Shown one piece after another: positions 45,783-54,297 of a stretch of DNA of 64,000 bases. The position numbers and the translations under genes were made by a program. The notes under the pieces are model-generated. The model was not told the origin of the DNA. It was given only the letters and a program-made list of their open reading frames with translations, and did not search any database. Source of the stretch: Bradyrhizobium sp. 199 (GTDB lineage Bacteria; Pseudomonadota; Alphaproteobacteria; Rhizobiales; Xanthobacteraceae). Positions within the stretch are counted from its first letter, which is position 1, and every line of letters begins with the position of its first letter. The stretch spans positions 1,178,001 to 1,242,000 of the forward strand of contig NZ_JADPJI010000002.1 in assembly GCF_023073355.1 (NCBI RefSeq), read 5' to 3'.

Positions 45783-45998
45783 ATGATGAAATCGAACATC
45801 GCCCAGGCGCGTTCCGGTAGCGTTCCCAGAAACAATCCCTGTGCCCAGTGCGGCGTGCCGATCCCGCGGCCGGACTGGATCGAGCCGGGCGAGGGCCGCA
45901 TGTCCTATCTCTGGACCTGCCACGCCTGCAATTACCGCTTCGAGGCGGTGGCCATTTTCGACGAGGTCGCCGTCGAGCACCCGCCGATTGCGGCATAG
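45783..45998 (+). CDS. Small zinc-ribbon-like protein
   Basis: 71 aa from the ATG at 45783 (GGGAGAGG upstream). Two CxxC knuckles, Cys20/Cys23 in NPCAQCGVPIPRPDW and Cys46/Cys49 in WTCHACNYRFEAVA, suggest one structural zinc. No enzymatic motif. Similar small ribbons are common in Bradyrhizobium and of unknown role. Confidence 0.75.
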   Translation: MMKSNIAQARSGSVPRNNPCAQCGVPIPRPDWIEPGEGRMSYLWTCHACNYRFEAVAIFDEVAVEHPPIAA

Positions 45999-46281
45999 CG
46001 GGCTCGCCGCAAGCCGCGCTGCTGCACAATGGCAATTGCATCCGCACGATCAGCGTGCGGATTGCGGTCGTGCAGCGACAACCTCGCCCATGTGCAAGTG
46101 CGATTGCGCGCGCCGCGTGATCGTCAGCCGGGCAAACGTGCGCCGCAAAATGTTCCTGAGTGACTTAGGAACAATGGCCACTCGCTCGCCCAACTTGCGA
46201 CGAAAGTTGCAGCCCAAACGGAACTGCAAGTGACCGGCGCTGTTTTCTCCGCACAAGTTTTCTGCTGAAGGAGAGGACGAT

Positions 46282-46842
46282 ATGATGATGAAATCGATCG
46301 CGGCTGGCCTGGCCGGTACCGCGCTGCTTGCGACTGTCGCGTTTGCGCAGACGACGACCACTGGCGATAAGCCATCGACATCGGCTGCCGCCACCACGAC
46401 GACCACCTCGGCGTCTGGCCAGTGGCGCACGTCGAAGATGGACGGCCTCAAGGTCTATAACGAAGCCAACGAGAACATCGGCACCATCAGCGACCTGCTG
46501 ATGGACAAGAGCGGCAACATCAAGATCGCCGTGATTGGCGTCGGCGGCTTCCTTGGCCTCGGCGAGCATTTGGTGGCCGTGCCCTACGAGAAGCTGAAGT
46601 TCGTCAACGAGGCCGTTGCCTACAGCGGCGCCGGGGCGAACAACACGGCCGCCCGGCCCGCATCGCCCACGACGACGACGACGACCGGCGCTGCGACGGG
46701 CGCTGACCGGCCGGCGACGACGACCAATACGAACGCCAACGCGAATGCTTCGTCCTCGTCGAAATGGTATCCGGACCACGCCGTGTTCAATGCCAGCAAG
46801 GACGAGCTGAAGAACATGCCGGAGTTCAAGTACTCGGAGTAA
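46282..46842 (+). CDS. Secreted PRC-barrel domain protein
   Basis: 186 aa. Signal peptide MMMKSIAAGLAGTALLATVA is followed by a Thr/Ala-rich linker, then a PRC barrel (GLKVYNEANENIGTISDLLM, KIAVIGVGGFLGLGEHLVAV, PYEKLKFVNEA). A second low-complexity Thr/Asn/Ala segment leads to the end YPDHAVFNASKDELKNMPEF. AAGGAGAGG precedes the ATG. PRC barrels bind small partners or proteins; in rhizobia such secreted forms are often stress related, which is inference here. Confidence 0.88.
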   Translation: MMMKSIAAGLAGTALLATVAFAQTTTTGDKPSTSAAATTTTTSASGQWRTSKMDGLKVYNEANENIGTISDLLMDKSGNIKIAVIGVGGFLGLGEHLVAVPYEKLKFVNEAVAYSGAGANNTAARPASPTTTTTTGAATGADRPATTTNTNANANASSSSKWYPDHAVFNASKDELKNMPEFKYSE

Positions 46843-46962
46843 CGCGGCTCGCGTAACCACCTGAACGAAGCGCGCCTGGTTTTCACCGGGCGCGCTGTCG
46901 TGTCCTTTCGTCACCGTCGTTGCGAGGAGCTCTTGCGACCAAGCACCGAGTGTGCGGTAGCT

Positions 46963-47006
46963 AAAGCATGATCCGGAAAAGTGCGCAGCGGTTTTCCGAA
47001 AGATCG
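46963..47006. repeat. Palindromic repeat GATCCGGAAAAGTGCG family
   Basis: GATCCGGAAAAGTGCGCAGC followed by GGTTTTCCGAAAGATC. This element is common in Bradyrhizobium and relatives. Its right end abuts the remnant at 47003 exactly where that gene is cut. Confidence 0.8.
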
Positions 47007-47104
47007 TGGACCATGCGGCCGTCGATGCGGATGTTGCCAGCCTTGGCGAAGGGCGTTGACCTCCGTCTTGCGCATCTGCTCCATCACCTTCGGCGCCTCG
47101 TCGA
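47003..47104 (-). pseudogene. C-terminal remnant of a branched-chain amino acid binding protein
   Basis: On the minus strand DEAPKVMEQMRKTEVN, then (after one extra C near 47052) AFAKAGNIRIDGRMVHD. This strip resembles the C-terminal region of LivK-type receptors, where a VMxxMRxTxVNDxF and GRMVHDMYLFEVK block is usual. The sequence stops at MVHD where the palindromic repeat begins. A broken gene; the missing N-terminus may have been lost by the neighbouring rearrangement. Confidence 0.45.
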
Positions 47105-47211
47105 CTTGATGGCGCCGGACTTGATGTGGATCTTGTTCTTCCCCCGCGTCAGCGCGGATACCGGCAGCGCCACCGAGGACCTCGGCACGTCGAAGATTGC
47201 GTCGCGGCCGC

Positions 47212-48039
47212 TCAGCCGCCGCCCTTGAGCCGTTCGTTGCGCCGGCGCAGGGCTTCCATGGTGGCGAGGAGGATGACCGAGACTGTCGTCAGGATCAGCG
47301 CCGCTGCCGTGATGGTCGGGCTGATGTTCTCGCGGATGCCGCTGAACATCTCGCGCGGCAGGGTGCGCTGCTCGGGACCTGCCATGAACAGCACGATAAC
47401 CACCTCGTCGAAGCTGGTCGCGAAGGCGAACAGCGCGCCCGATGCGAGGCCTGGCAGGATCAGCGGCAGGATCACGCGGCGGAACGCATAGAGCGGCGAG
47501 GCGCCGAGCGAGGCGGCGGCGCGAGCCAGATTGGTGTCGAAGCTTTGCAGCGTCGCGCCGACCGTGATCACCACAAAGGGCGTCGCCAGCGCGGTGTGGG
47601 CCAGGATCAAGCCGAGATAACTGCCGGTCAGTCCGATCGGCGCGAAGAAGAAATAGAGACCGACCGCGGTGATGACACCGGGCACGACGACCGGCGACAG
47701 CACGAAAGCCAGCACGAGGGGTTTGAACCGGCTCTTCCACTGTGCCAGCCCGAGCGCAGCCAGCGTGCCCAGCACCATGGACAGCGCCGTCGAGGCGATG
47801 CCAATGATCAAGCTGTTCTTGAGCGAATTCATCCAGCGAGGCGAAGTGATGAAGTCGTCGTACCAGCGCAACGACAGGCCGGGCAGCGGATAGGTGAGGT
47901 ACGAGCCGGAGCTGAAGGACAGCGGCATGATCGCCAGGATCGGCGCGATCAGGAAGATGAACACCAGCGTGGAGACGACGATGGTCGCGGTCCACGCGAT
48001 GCGCTGGCTGGCCGTGCGGAGGGAGGAGTTGTCGCTCAA
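47212..48039 (-). CDS. ABC transporter permease, PotC-like
   Basis: 275 aa, TTG start at 48039 that overlaps the potB-like stop (TTGA). Six membrane helices with the EAA loop FDTNLARAAASLGASPLYAF (EAA-type variant), ending RRRNERLKGGG. Second permease of a polyamine/opine-type importer with the genes upstream; it is last in the operon, and a broken binding-protein remnant and repeat follow it. Confidence 0.9.
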   Translation of the reverse strand: MSDNSSLRTASQRIAWTATIVVSTLVFIFLIAPILAIMPLSFSSGSYLTYPLPGLSLRWYDDFITSPRWMNSLKNSLIIGIASTALSMVLGTLAALGLAQWKSRFKPLVLAFVLSPVVVPGVITAVGLYFFFAPIGLTGSYLGLILAHTALATPFVVITVGATLQSFDTNLARAAASLGASPLYAFRRVILPLILPGLASGALFAFATSFDEVVIVLFMAGPEQRTLPREMFSGIRENISPTITAAALILTTVSVILLATMEALRRRNERLKGGG

Positions 48040-49298
48040 TTCTTCATGCCTCCCGTGACCTGTTGGCCCTGCACCAGTTTGCCATAGACGAGCGCCAGCA
48101 GAAGAGTGGCCAGCAGCAACACCGCACCCAGTGCCGAAGCAAGTCCCCAGTTGGCGGTCTCGGTCGTGTAGAGTGCGATGAAGTAGCTGATCATCTGATC
48201 GGCAGCGCCGCCGACGAGTGCGGGGGTGATGTAGTAGCCGAGCGCCAAAATAAAGACGAGCAGGCTTCCCGCGCCGATGCCGGGCAGGGTTTGAGGCAGG
48301 TAGATCCGCAGGAAGGCGGTGAGCGGCGGTGCGCCGAGCGAGGCGGCGGCCCGCATGTAAGCGGGCGAGATCGCCTTCATGCTGCTGTACAGCGGCAGGA
48401 TCATGAAAGGCAGCAGAACGTGGGTCATCGCCACGCAGACGCCGAAGCGGTTGTAGATCAGGCGTAGCGGCTCGTCGATGATGCCGAGCCAGTGCAGGCT
48501 GTCGTTCACGACCCCCTTGCTCTGCAACAGCACGATCCAGGCGCAGGTGCGGACCAGCAGCGACGTCCAGAACGGCAGCAGGACGAAGATCATCAGGAGG
48601 TTCGACCGGCCTGGCGGCAACGCCGCCAAGAGGTAAGCGACCGGGAAGCCAAGGATCAGGCAGAGTGCGGTGACGCTGAGGCTGATGACGAAGGTGCGCA
48701 TGAACAGGTTGCGGTAGATGGACTGGTCCGGCGCGGCCGCGATGATCGCGCCGTCCACGTTCCGCGTCAGGTCGAGCGCCGCCAGAAGGTAAAAGCCCGT
48801 GATGGGGCCGCTGGCGTCCTTGATCGTGGTCCACGTCGCGCGTTCGCGCCAGGCCGCATTGATCTTGCCAAGCGTCTCCTTGGCCATGCCCGGATCGGGC
48901 GCGGCCTTCAGGTTGCGCGCAGTGCTGGTCAGGATCGTGCGAAAGCCGTTCAGCGCGTAATTGAGCCGCTTGGCCGCGATGGCGACGGTGCCGGACGCGC
49001 GTGCCGCCAGCACATCGCTTGCCAGCGCGGCAAAGGCTGCTTCGTCCGGCAGGTCCTTGCCGTCCCAGCCAGCGAGAGCGGCTATGGTTTGAGGTAGAAC
49101 CTGACGCACCTCCCGGTCGTCGACCGAGCGCCACAACATGCCGGCGATGGGCCCCGCGAAGGTGAAGAGCAGGAAGACGAGAAGCGGCAGTACCAGCGCC
49201 AATGCTTTGACCTGGCGTGTCCGCTCCGCGCGCCTCAATCGGCGCTTGAGCGGCACGTCCGCCGACGCAGTGGCGCCGGTTGAGGAGGCTGCCGTCAT
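48036..49298 (-). CDS. ABC transporter permease, PotB-like with large periplasmic insertion
   Basis: 420 aa from the ATG at 49298. First helix ALALVLPLLVFLLFTFAGPI, then about 140 residues of periplasmic helices (REVRQVLPQTIAALAGWDGK and on) before the second helix near LFMRTFVISLSVTALCLILG. Core helices and EAA loop SPAYMRAAASLGAPPLTAFL follow. The insertion is typical of a rhizobial COG1176 subgroup and probably shapes the receptor dock. Overlaps potC-like by four bases. Confidence 0.9.
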   Translation of the reverse strand: MTAASSTGATASADVPLKRRLRRAERTRQVKALALVLPLLVFLLFTFAGPIAGMLWRSVDDREVRQVLPQTIAALAGWDGKDLPDEAAFAALASDVLAARASGTVAIAAKRLNYALNGFRTILTSTARNLKAAPDPGMAKETLGKINAAWRERATWTTIKDASGPITGFYLLAALDLTRNVDGAIIAAAPDQSIYRNLFMRTFVISLSVTALCLILGFPVAYLLAALPPGRSNLLMIFVLLPFWTSLLVRTCAWIVLLQSKGVVNDSLHWLGIIDEPLRLIYNRFGVCVAMTHVLLPFMILPLYSSMKAISPAYMRAAASLGAPPLTAFLRIYLPQTLPGIGAGSLLVFILALGYYITPALVGGAADQMISYFIALYTTETANWGLASALGAVLLLATLLLALVYGKLVQGQQVTGGMKN

Positions 49299-49382
49299 TG
49301 GAAGCCCCACCATGACTGGACATCTCCCGCCATCTTGGCTGTGGCAATGGCGTGTGACCTTTTGGAGCGACCTGAGCAAGCG

Positions 49383-49509
49383 CCTCGTCTTTCGAGACGA
49401 CCGCTTCGCGGTCTTCTCAGGATGAGGCTCTCCGACGTCGCTGCCGCACACTCCGTCCTCATCCTGAGGAGCCCGCCCAAGGCGGGCATCTCGAAGGATG
49501 GCCGCGAGG
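49383..49509. repeat. Palindromic repeat with TTTCGAGACGACCGCTTCGC core
   Basis: Left half TTTCGAGACGACCGCTTCGCGGTCTTCTCAGGATGAGG-like, right half CCTCATCCTGAGGAGCC and CATCTCGAAGGATGGCCGCG; the halves are near-inverse. Same family as 37155. It separates the permease from the binding protein gene. In the raw text the first half spans 49391-49427. Confidence 0.8.
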
Positions 49510-49551
49510 AAGCTGCTTTCAATGCGCGCCGCACGCCGGTGCTGTCTCGGC

Positions 49552-50610
49552 CTATTTCGCCGCCCATTTGTTGAAGCGCTCGGTCAGGCGGTCGATATTC
49601 TCGAGCCAGAAGGCGACGTTGATCTCGACCGCGTTCTTGATGTTGTCAGGCGCGGTCGGCAGGTCCTTCAGAACGGCGGGCGCGAGCCGGCCGGCTGCAT
49701 CCTTGTTCGAGGTGCCATAGGCAATGTTCTCCGACAGTTTCGACTGGTTCTCCGCCTTGCCGACGAAGTCGAGGAACTTGTAGGCGGCGTCCTTGTTCGG
49801 GCTGCCCTTCAGGATGACCCAGCTGTCCAGCGTGAACAGCGCCCCGTCCCACACCATGCCAAAGTTCTTCTTCTCGTTCTTGTTCGCGGTGTCGATGCGG
49901 CCATTATAGACCGAGGCCATCGCTACCTCGCCGGAGGCGAGCAATTGCGGCGGCTGCGCGCCGGCCTTCCACCAGACGATGTCGCCTTTGATGGTGTCCA
50001 ACTTCTTGAACGCTCGCTCGACGCCCTCGTCAGTCGCCAGCACCTTGTAGACGTCCTTCGGCGCGACGCCATCGGCCAACAGCGCGATCTCCAGCGTGGT
50101 CTTCGGCCCCTGACGCAGGGCGCGCTTGCCCGGAATCTTCTTGGTGTCGAAGAAGTCGGCCCAGCCCTTCGGGGTCTCCTTCAGCTTGTCCTTGTCGTAG
50201 CCGAGGACGAAATCGTAGAGGATGGCGCCGACGCCGCAAGGATTGACCGACGGCGGGATATAGGCGGCCTCGCCGCCGATCTTGGAATAGTCCAGCTTCT
50301 CGAACAGGCCTTCCTCGCAGCCGACCGCGAGTTCGTCGCTCTCGACCTGGACGACGTCCCAGGTGGCGGCACCGCCCTGAACCTTGGCACGAAGCACACC
50401 AACGCCGCCGTCCCAGGACTCGTCATTCATGGCAATTCCGGCCGCCTTCTTGAACGGCTCGAAGTAGACCTTCTTCTGGGCATCCTGATAGGCGCCGCCC
50501 CAGGACACGACGGTGAGGTCACGCGCCTGCGCGACCGTCGCCAGCGCGGCGCTTGCAGCAAGCACCGCGGCGAAACCCAGAGCAATCTTGCCAATCTTGC
50601 GCTTCAGCAT
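49552..50610 (-). CDS. ABC transporter substrate-binding protein, PotD-like
   Basis: 352 aa type II binding protein. Signal peptide MLKRKIGKIALGFAAVLAAS (cleaved near VAQA). Mature part DLTVVSWGGAYQDAQKKVYF, FDTKKIPGKRALRQGPKTTL, GQPPQLLASGEVAM-like segment and AFKKLDTIKGDIVWWKAGAQ, FLDFVGKAENQSKLSENIAY. WxGxY-type start and aromatic residues match spermidine/putrescine or opine receptors. Works with permeases at 47212-49298 and the ATPase at 50695. Confidence 0.93.
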   Translation of the reverse strand: MLKRKIGKIALGFAAVLAASAALATVAQARDLTVVSWGGAYQDAQKKVYFEPFKKAAGIAMNDESWDGGVGVLRAKVQGGAATWDVVQVESDELAVGCEEGLFEKLDYSKIGGEAAYIPPSVNPCGVGAILYDFVLGYDKDKLKETPKGWADFFDTKKIPGKRALRQGPKTTLEIALLADGVAPKDVYKVLATDEGVERAFKKLDTIKGDIVWWKAGAQPPQLLASGEVAMASVYNGRIDTANKNEKKNFGMVWDGALFTLDSWVILKGSPNKDAAYKFLDFVGKAENQSKLSENIAYGTSNKDAAGRLAPAVLKDLPTAPDNIKNAVEINVAFWLENIDRLTERFNKWAAK

Positions 50611-50694
50611 GGTCCTGGTTCCTTCTTCATGTCAGTTGCGTTCAGGTTGATTGTTTCAGGTCGGCTTCATCGGCGAAATGCCGCAGGGTCTGGA

Positions 50695-51804
50695 TCAGAC
50701 GGGATCGAGGGCCAGGCAGTCCTCGGGGCGGAAGGTGATGAACACGCTTTCACCATGTCGCAGGTTGTCATGCGCGCCGGGTTGAAGCTTGACCATGAAC
50801 TCCCCGTTGCCGGCGACATCGAGCACGGCCAGCGCATGGTCGCCGAGATAGATCGCGTTCTGCACTTTGGCCGGCAGCCGGTTCGGTCCGTCGCTGGAGC
50901 TGCCGTCAGGGAGGATGGTGATCCGCTCCGGCCGCACGGACAGTGAGGTCGACGCACCCGCGCCTGAAATGTTGACCGCCCGTGCCGTCACGGTGCCGCC
51001 ACCAGCCAGCGCGACGCGGCAATAGCCCTCGTCGACCGTCTCGACGGTACCGGCCAGCACGTTGTTCTCGCCGATGAAGTGGGCGACGAAGCTGTTCACC
51101 GGATGCTCATACAGCGCGTCGGGCCTGTCGATCTGCTGCACGACGCCGTCGTTGAACACGGCGATGCGGTCCGACATGGTGAGCGCTTCACTCTGATCGT
51201 GGGTGACGTAGACTACGGTGATGCCCATCCTCTCGTGCAGCTGCTTGATCTCCAGCTGCATCTGCTCGCGCAGGCGCTTGTCCAGCGCGCCGAGGGGCTC
51301 GTCCATCAGCACGAGCTGCGGATTGAAAACCAGCGCACGAGCCAGCGCCACGCGCTGCTGCTGACCGCCGGACAGTTGTCCGGGCCGCCGGTTCGCCAGG
51401 GCTTCCATCTTGATCATGCGCAGCGCCGACTTGACGCGCTCCTGCGCTTCCGCCTTGCTCGTCTTGCGAACGGACAGCGGGAAGGCGATATTCTCCGCGA
51501 TCGTCAGGTGTGGAAACAAGGCATAGTTCTGGAATACCATGCCGATGTCGCGCTTGTGCGGCGGCATGTTCTTGATCGACCGGCCATCCAGATAGATCTC
51601 GCCATGGGTCGGAATCTCGAAACCAGCCAGCATCATCAGTGTGGTCGTCTTGCCCGAGCCCGACGGGCCAAGCAAGGTGATGAACTCGCCCTTCCTGATG
51701 TCGAGATCGAGGTTCTTCACCACGAGGTGCTCGCCATCGTAGGTCTTCTGTATGCCGGAAAAACGCACCAATGCCGGCGCGGGCGTGACCATGCCGGCTT
51801 CCAT
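50695..51804 (-). CDS. ABC transporter ATPase, PotA-like
   Basis: 369 aa. Walker A LLGPSGSGKTTTL, Q-loop MVFQNYALFPHLTIAENIAF, signature LSGGQQQRVALARAL, Walker B VLMDEPLGALD, H-loop VTHDQSEALTMSDR. A C-terminal TOBE-type domain with SVRPERITIL is present. First gene of the importer operon (potA-potD-potB-potC order, with a repeat between D and B). Substrate likely polyamine-like, but the class also takes opines and amino acids. Confidence 0.94.
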   Translation of the reverse strand: MEAGMVTPAPALVRFSGIQKTYDGEHLVVKNLDLDIRKGEFITLLGPSGSGKTTTLMMLAGFEIPTHGEIYLDGRSIKNMPPHKRDIGMVFQNYALFPHLTIAENIAFPLSVRKTSKAEAQERVKSALRMIKMEALANRRPGQLSGGQQQRVALARALVFNPQLVLMDEPLGALDKRLREQMQLEIKQLHERMGITVVYVTHDQSEALTMSDRIAVFNDGVVQQIDRPDALYEHPVNSFVAHFIGENNVLAGTVETVDEGYCRVALAGGGTVTARAVNISGAGASTSLSVRPERITILPDGSSSDGPNRLPAKVQNAIYLGDHALAVLDVAGNGEFMVKLQPGAHDNLRHGESVFITFRPEDCLALDPV

Positions 51805-51927
51805 GTTGTCCTCGGCTCGCCGCTACTGTCAGCACCTCGTTCGAGGTTGCGAGCAACAGCTTAGCACCCTGCGATGAGAATGCCAGCGGGGGCGACCGAT
51901 GAAGGCGTAGGCAGACCCGCGCTACAT

Positions 51928-53490
51928 CTACGGCAGCTTCGTCACCGACACATTCAGCGAGCCGCCGGCTTCCGCGACCACGCGCAGCGTCTTGGAATCA
52001 AAGGCGATGTCGGCAAGCGTCAGGCTGTCGATCTTGGCCTCGACCTTGAGGCCGTCCTCGCTCTTCTGGTAGTCGGCGATCGCGGCGGCGATCTTCTCGC
52101 GCGCGTTTGCGGCGATGGGTTTCAGGTCGAGCGTCGCCTTCTGCACCAGCGCCTGCTGCATCTGCGGAACCACCGCGCGTGCCGCGGCGCCCAACAGGCC
52201 AAAGGCGGCCTCGGATTCCACCGCGAGCTGGACATCGGTGAGCCGGAGCGTCTGCTGCGCCTGGTCGAGCACCGGCCGTCCCCAGATGTGCACGGTCGCC
52301 TCGGCGCCGAGACCGAGCCAGCTCTTCTTTTCCTTGGCGCGCACCAGGAGCGAGATCAGCAGGCGTTCGCCCGACGGGATCACGTTGGCGCTCTTGACGG
52401 TGACGTCGACCGGACCGGAGCCGTCCTCGGGATAGGTGCGGCCGACCATCTGCGCCGTGATCAGCTTGTTGATCTCTGTAAAGGGCACATCGATGGGAAC
52501 GCCGATATTCACGCCGGTGCCGGTCGGCGGCACGATCGAGATCTTGTCGGGGAACGGACAGTCCGGCTTGGTCGGCGTCGAGGTGACGCGCGTCTCCGCT
52601 TCCAGGCCCATCAGCAGCGTCACGGCTTGCGCATCGACCCGCGGCTGCGCGGCGATGGCGCGGATCGGCTTCATCTCCAGCCAGAGCGGCGGAAGCCCGG
52701 CTGAAGAGCCCGAGCCCTGCAGCGGGATCGAGCGGCACGCCTTGGCCCATTGCAGCTTCGCGTTCTCGCGCAGGCTCGGATCGTTGCGGATGCGTTCGGA
52801 GACGGCATTGATCTGCTCGCCGACATTCTTGTCGATCAGCGGCTTGACCTGTGCGGGGACGTTGACCTTGGCACCGGCGACGTTGAGGTTGGTGTCGCCA
52901 AGATTGACCTGGGCGGCGAGATTGGGCTCGAGGTGCCAGTTGGCCGCGAGCTTCGGGCGCGAGGTGACGACCACGTTGCCCTTGATCTCCGCGCTGGCGT
53001 TCAAATTCTTGATGTTGACTGCGCCGATCCGTTTCGCTGCGTCACCACCGAGCACGCTGCCGAGCGCCTCGCCGAGCGCACCTGTGGCTTTCGAGGACAG
53101 CGAGCCGGTCACGTTCAGCTTGCCGCTGAGCGGCGTCGAGATCGTCAGCGCGTCCTTGTCGCCGCTAGCCGCCATCGGCCCGCGCACCGCGGTCCAGCCA
53201 ATGTCGGCGTTCTCCAGGATCTGCGAGATCGGGTTATCGGCCTTCCCTGCGAAATTGCGCGGCGCGGCCTTCTCGGCCTGTTCGCGGATCGCCGATATCG
53301 CGATGGCGACCGGCGCGATCACGATCGAGCTCTTCGCGACCGGCGGCAGCGGCGGCAATTGTACGACCGGCGGCGCCGAATTCGTCGCGCGCGGCGACAG
53401 CCAGTCCATCGCCTTCAAGCTGGCGAAGAACGACGCTGCGAGCACCGCGACGCCGATCAGGATAGTTCTCAAGTTCAACGTTAGTCGCAT
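51928..53490 (-). CDS. DUF4403-family protein
   Basis: 520 aa, anchored by one N-terminal helix (LRTILIGVAVLAASFFASLK). The rest is periplasmic: IVIAPVAIAISAIREQAEKA, VNVPAQVKPLIDKNVGEQIN, VPIDVPFTEINKLITAQMVG and AKEKKSWLGLGAEATVHIWG, all features of DUF4403. The family is found in envelope proteins of many Gram-negatives, with a lipid-binding tubular fold suspected; role unproven. Alone, convergent with no gene. Confidence 0.88.
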   Translation of the reverse strand: MRLTLNLRTILIGVAVLAASFFASLKAMDWLSPRATNSAPPVVQLPPLPPVAKSSIVIAPVAIAISAIREQAEKAAPRNFAGKADNPISQILENADIGWTAVRGPMAASGDKDALTISTPLSGKLNVTGSLSSKATGALGEALGSVLGGDAAKRIGAVNIKNLNASAEIKGNVVVTSRPKLAANWHLEPNLAAQVNLGDTNLNVAGAKVNVPAQVKPLIDKNVGEQINAVSERIRNDPSLRENAKLQWAKACRSIPLQGSGSSAGLPPLWLEMKPIRAIAAQPRVDAQAVTLLMGLEAETRVTSTPTKPDCPFPDKISIVPPTGTGVNIGVPIDVPFTEINKLITAQMVGRTYPEDGSGPVDVTVKSANVIPSGERLLISLLVRAKEKKSWLGLGAEATVHIWGRPVLDQAQQTLRLTDVQLAVESEAAFGLLGAAARAVVPQMQQALVQKATLDLKPIAANAREKIAAAIADYQKSEDGLKVEAKIDSLTLADIAFDSKTLRVVAEAGGSLNVSVTKLP

Positions 53491-53630
53491 CAGTCCCCCA
53501 AGCCGCCCGATGGAGAGTCTACAGGGCAGGCGAGGAGGGCGCTAGAGCGCACCGATCGGGTGGAATTGGGGCGAACGGGTGGACGGCAGCGACCGCATCG
53601 CTGCCGTACATTCAGACCATCGTGACGGCC

Positions 53631-54296
53631 CTAGCCGCGGCGGGGACGGCGGACCGCCCTCACATTGCCGTTAGCACCGCCACCGCAGAAGAAGCGGTCG
53701 CCGCCATCGGACTCCAGCCCGGACACGCCCGTCCCGGCAGGCAGGTCGAGTTGCTCGAGCACCTTGCCCGTTTCAGAATCGATCCGCCTGATGTCGCTCT
53801 CGTCGTTCTCCCAGGTGCCATGCCAGAGCTCGCCGTCGACCCAGGTCACCCCGGTCACGAAGCGCTTGCTCTCGATGGTGCGGAGAACCTTACCCGTTTC
53901 CGGATCGACCTGGTGGATCTTGCGCTCACGATATTCCCCGACCCACAGCGAGCCCTCGGCCCAGGCGAGGCCGGAATCGCCACCTCCGCCCGGCGCCGGA
54001 ATGGTGGTGAGCACCTTGCCAGAGGCCGCATCGATTTTCTGGATGCGATCCTCAGCGATCTGGAACAGGTGGCGGCCGTCGAACGCGGTGCCCGCATGAG
54101 CTGCGACATCGATGGAGCGTGCGACCTTGCCGCTGGCCGGATCGACAGCATTAAGCTTGTCGCCGGATGCGAACCAGACATGGCTGCCGTCATAGGTGAC
54201 GCCATGCACGGCTTCGACCCCTGTAAAAGGCCCGTACTCCCTGACAATCTCGGCGGCTGAACGTTTCATGTGCTTGATCCCTGTGATGTCACCCAT
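53631..54296 (-). CDS. Beta-propeller protein (quinoprotein/glutamine-cyclotransferase-like)
   Basis: 221 aa (ATG at 54296, alternative start at 54269 MKRSAAEIVREYGPF). Repeated blade motifs: NAVDPASGKVARSIDVAAHA, QKIDAASGKVLTTIPAPGGG, HQVDPETGKVLRTIESKRFV, RRIDSETGKVLEQLDLPAGT. Each ends xVDPxSGKV, characteristic of NHL/SMP-like propellers. No signal peptide. Start lies one base after the stop of the regulator gene, so translation is coupled to it. Confidence 0.85.
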   Translation of the reverse strand: MGDITGIKHMKRSAAEIVREYGPFTGVEAVHGVTYDGSHVWFASGDKLNAVDPASGKVARSIDVAAHAGTAFDGRHLFQIAEDRIQKIDAASGKVLTTIPAPGGGGDSGLAWAEGSLWVGEYRERKIHQVDPETGKVLRTIESKRFVTGVTWVDGELWHGTWENDESDIRRIDSETGKVLEQLDLPAGTGVSGLESDGGDRFFCGGGANGNVRAVRRPRRG

Positions 54297-54297
54297 T

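Larger units (their letters stand above)
46843..47211. other. Intergenic stretch of repeats and a gene remnant
   Basis: 369 bases with no intact gene. It holds a partial TCGTTGCGAGGAGCTC-type repeat near 46907-46945, the GATCCGGAAAAG palindrome at 46963, and a binding-protein remnant at 47003-47104, followed by the 3' end of the potC-like gene. Confidence 0.5.
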
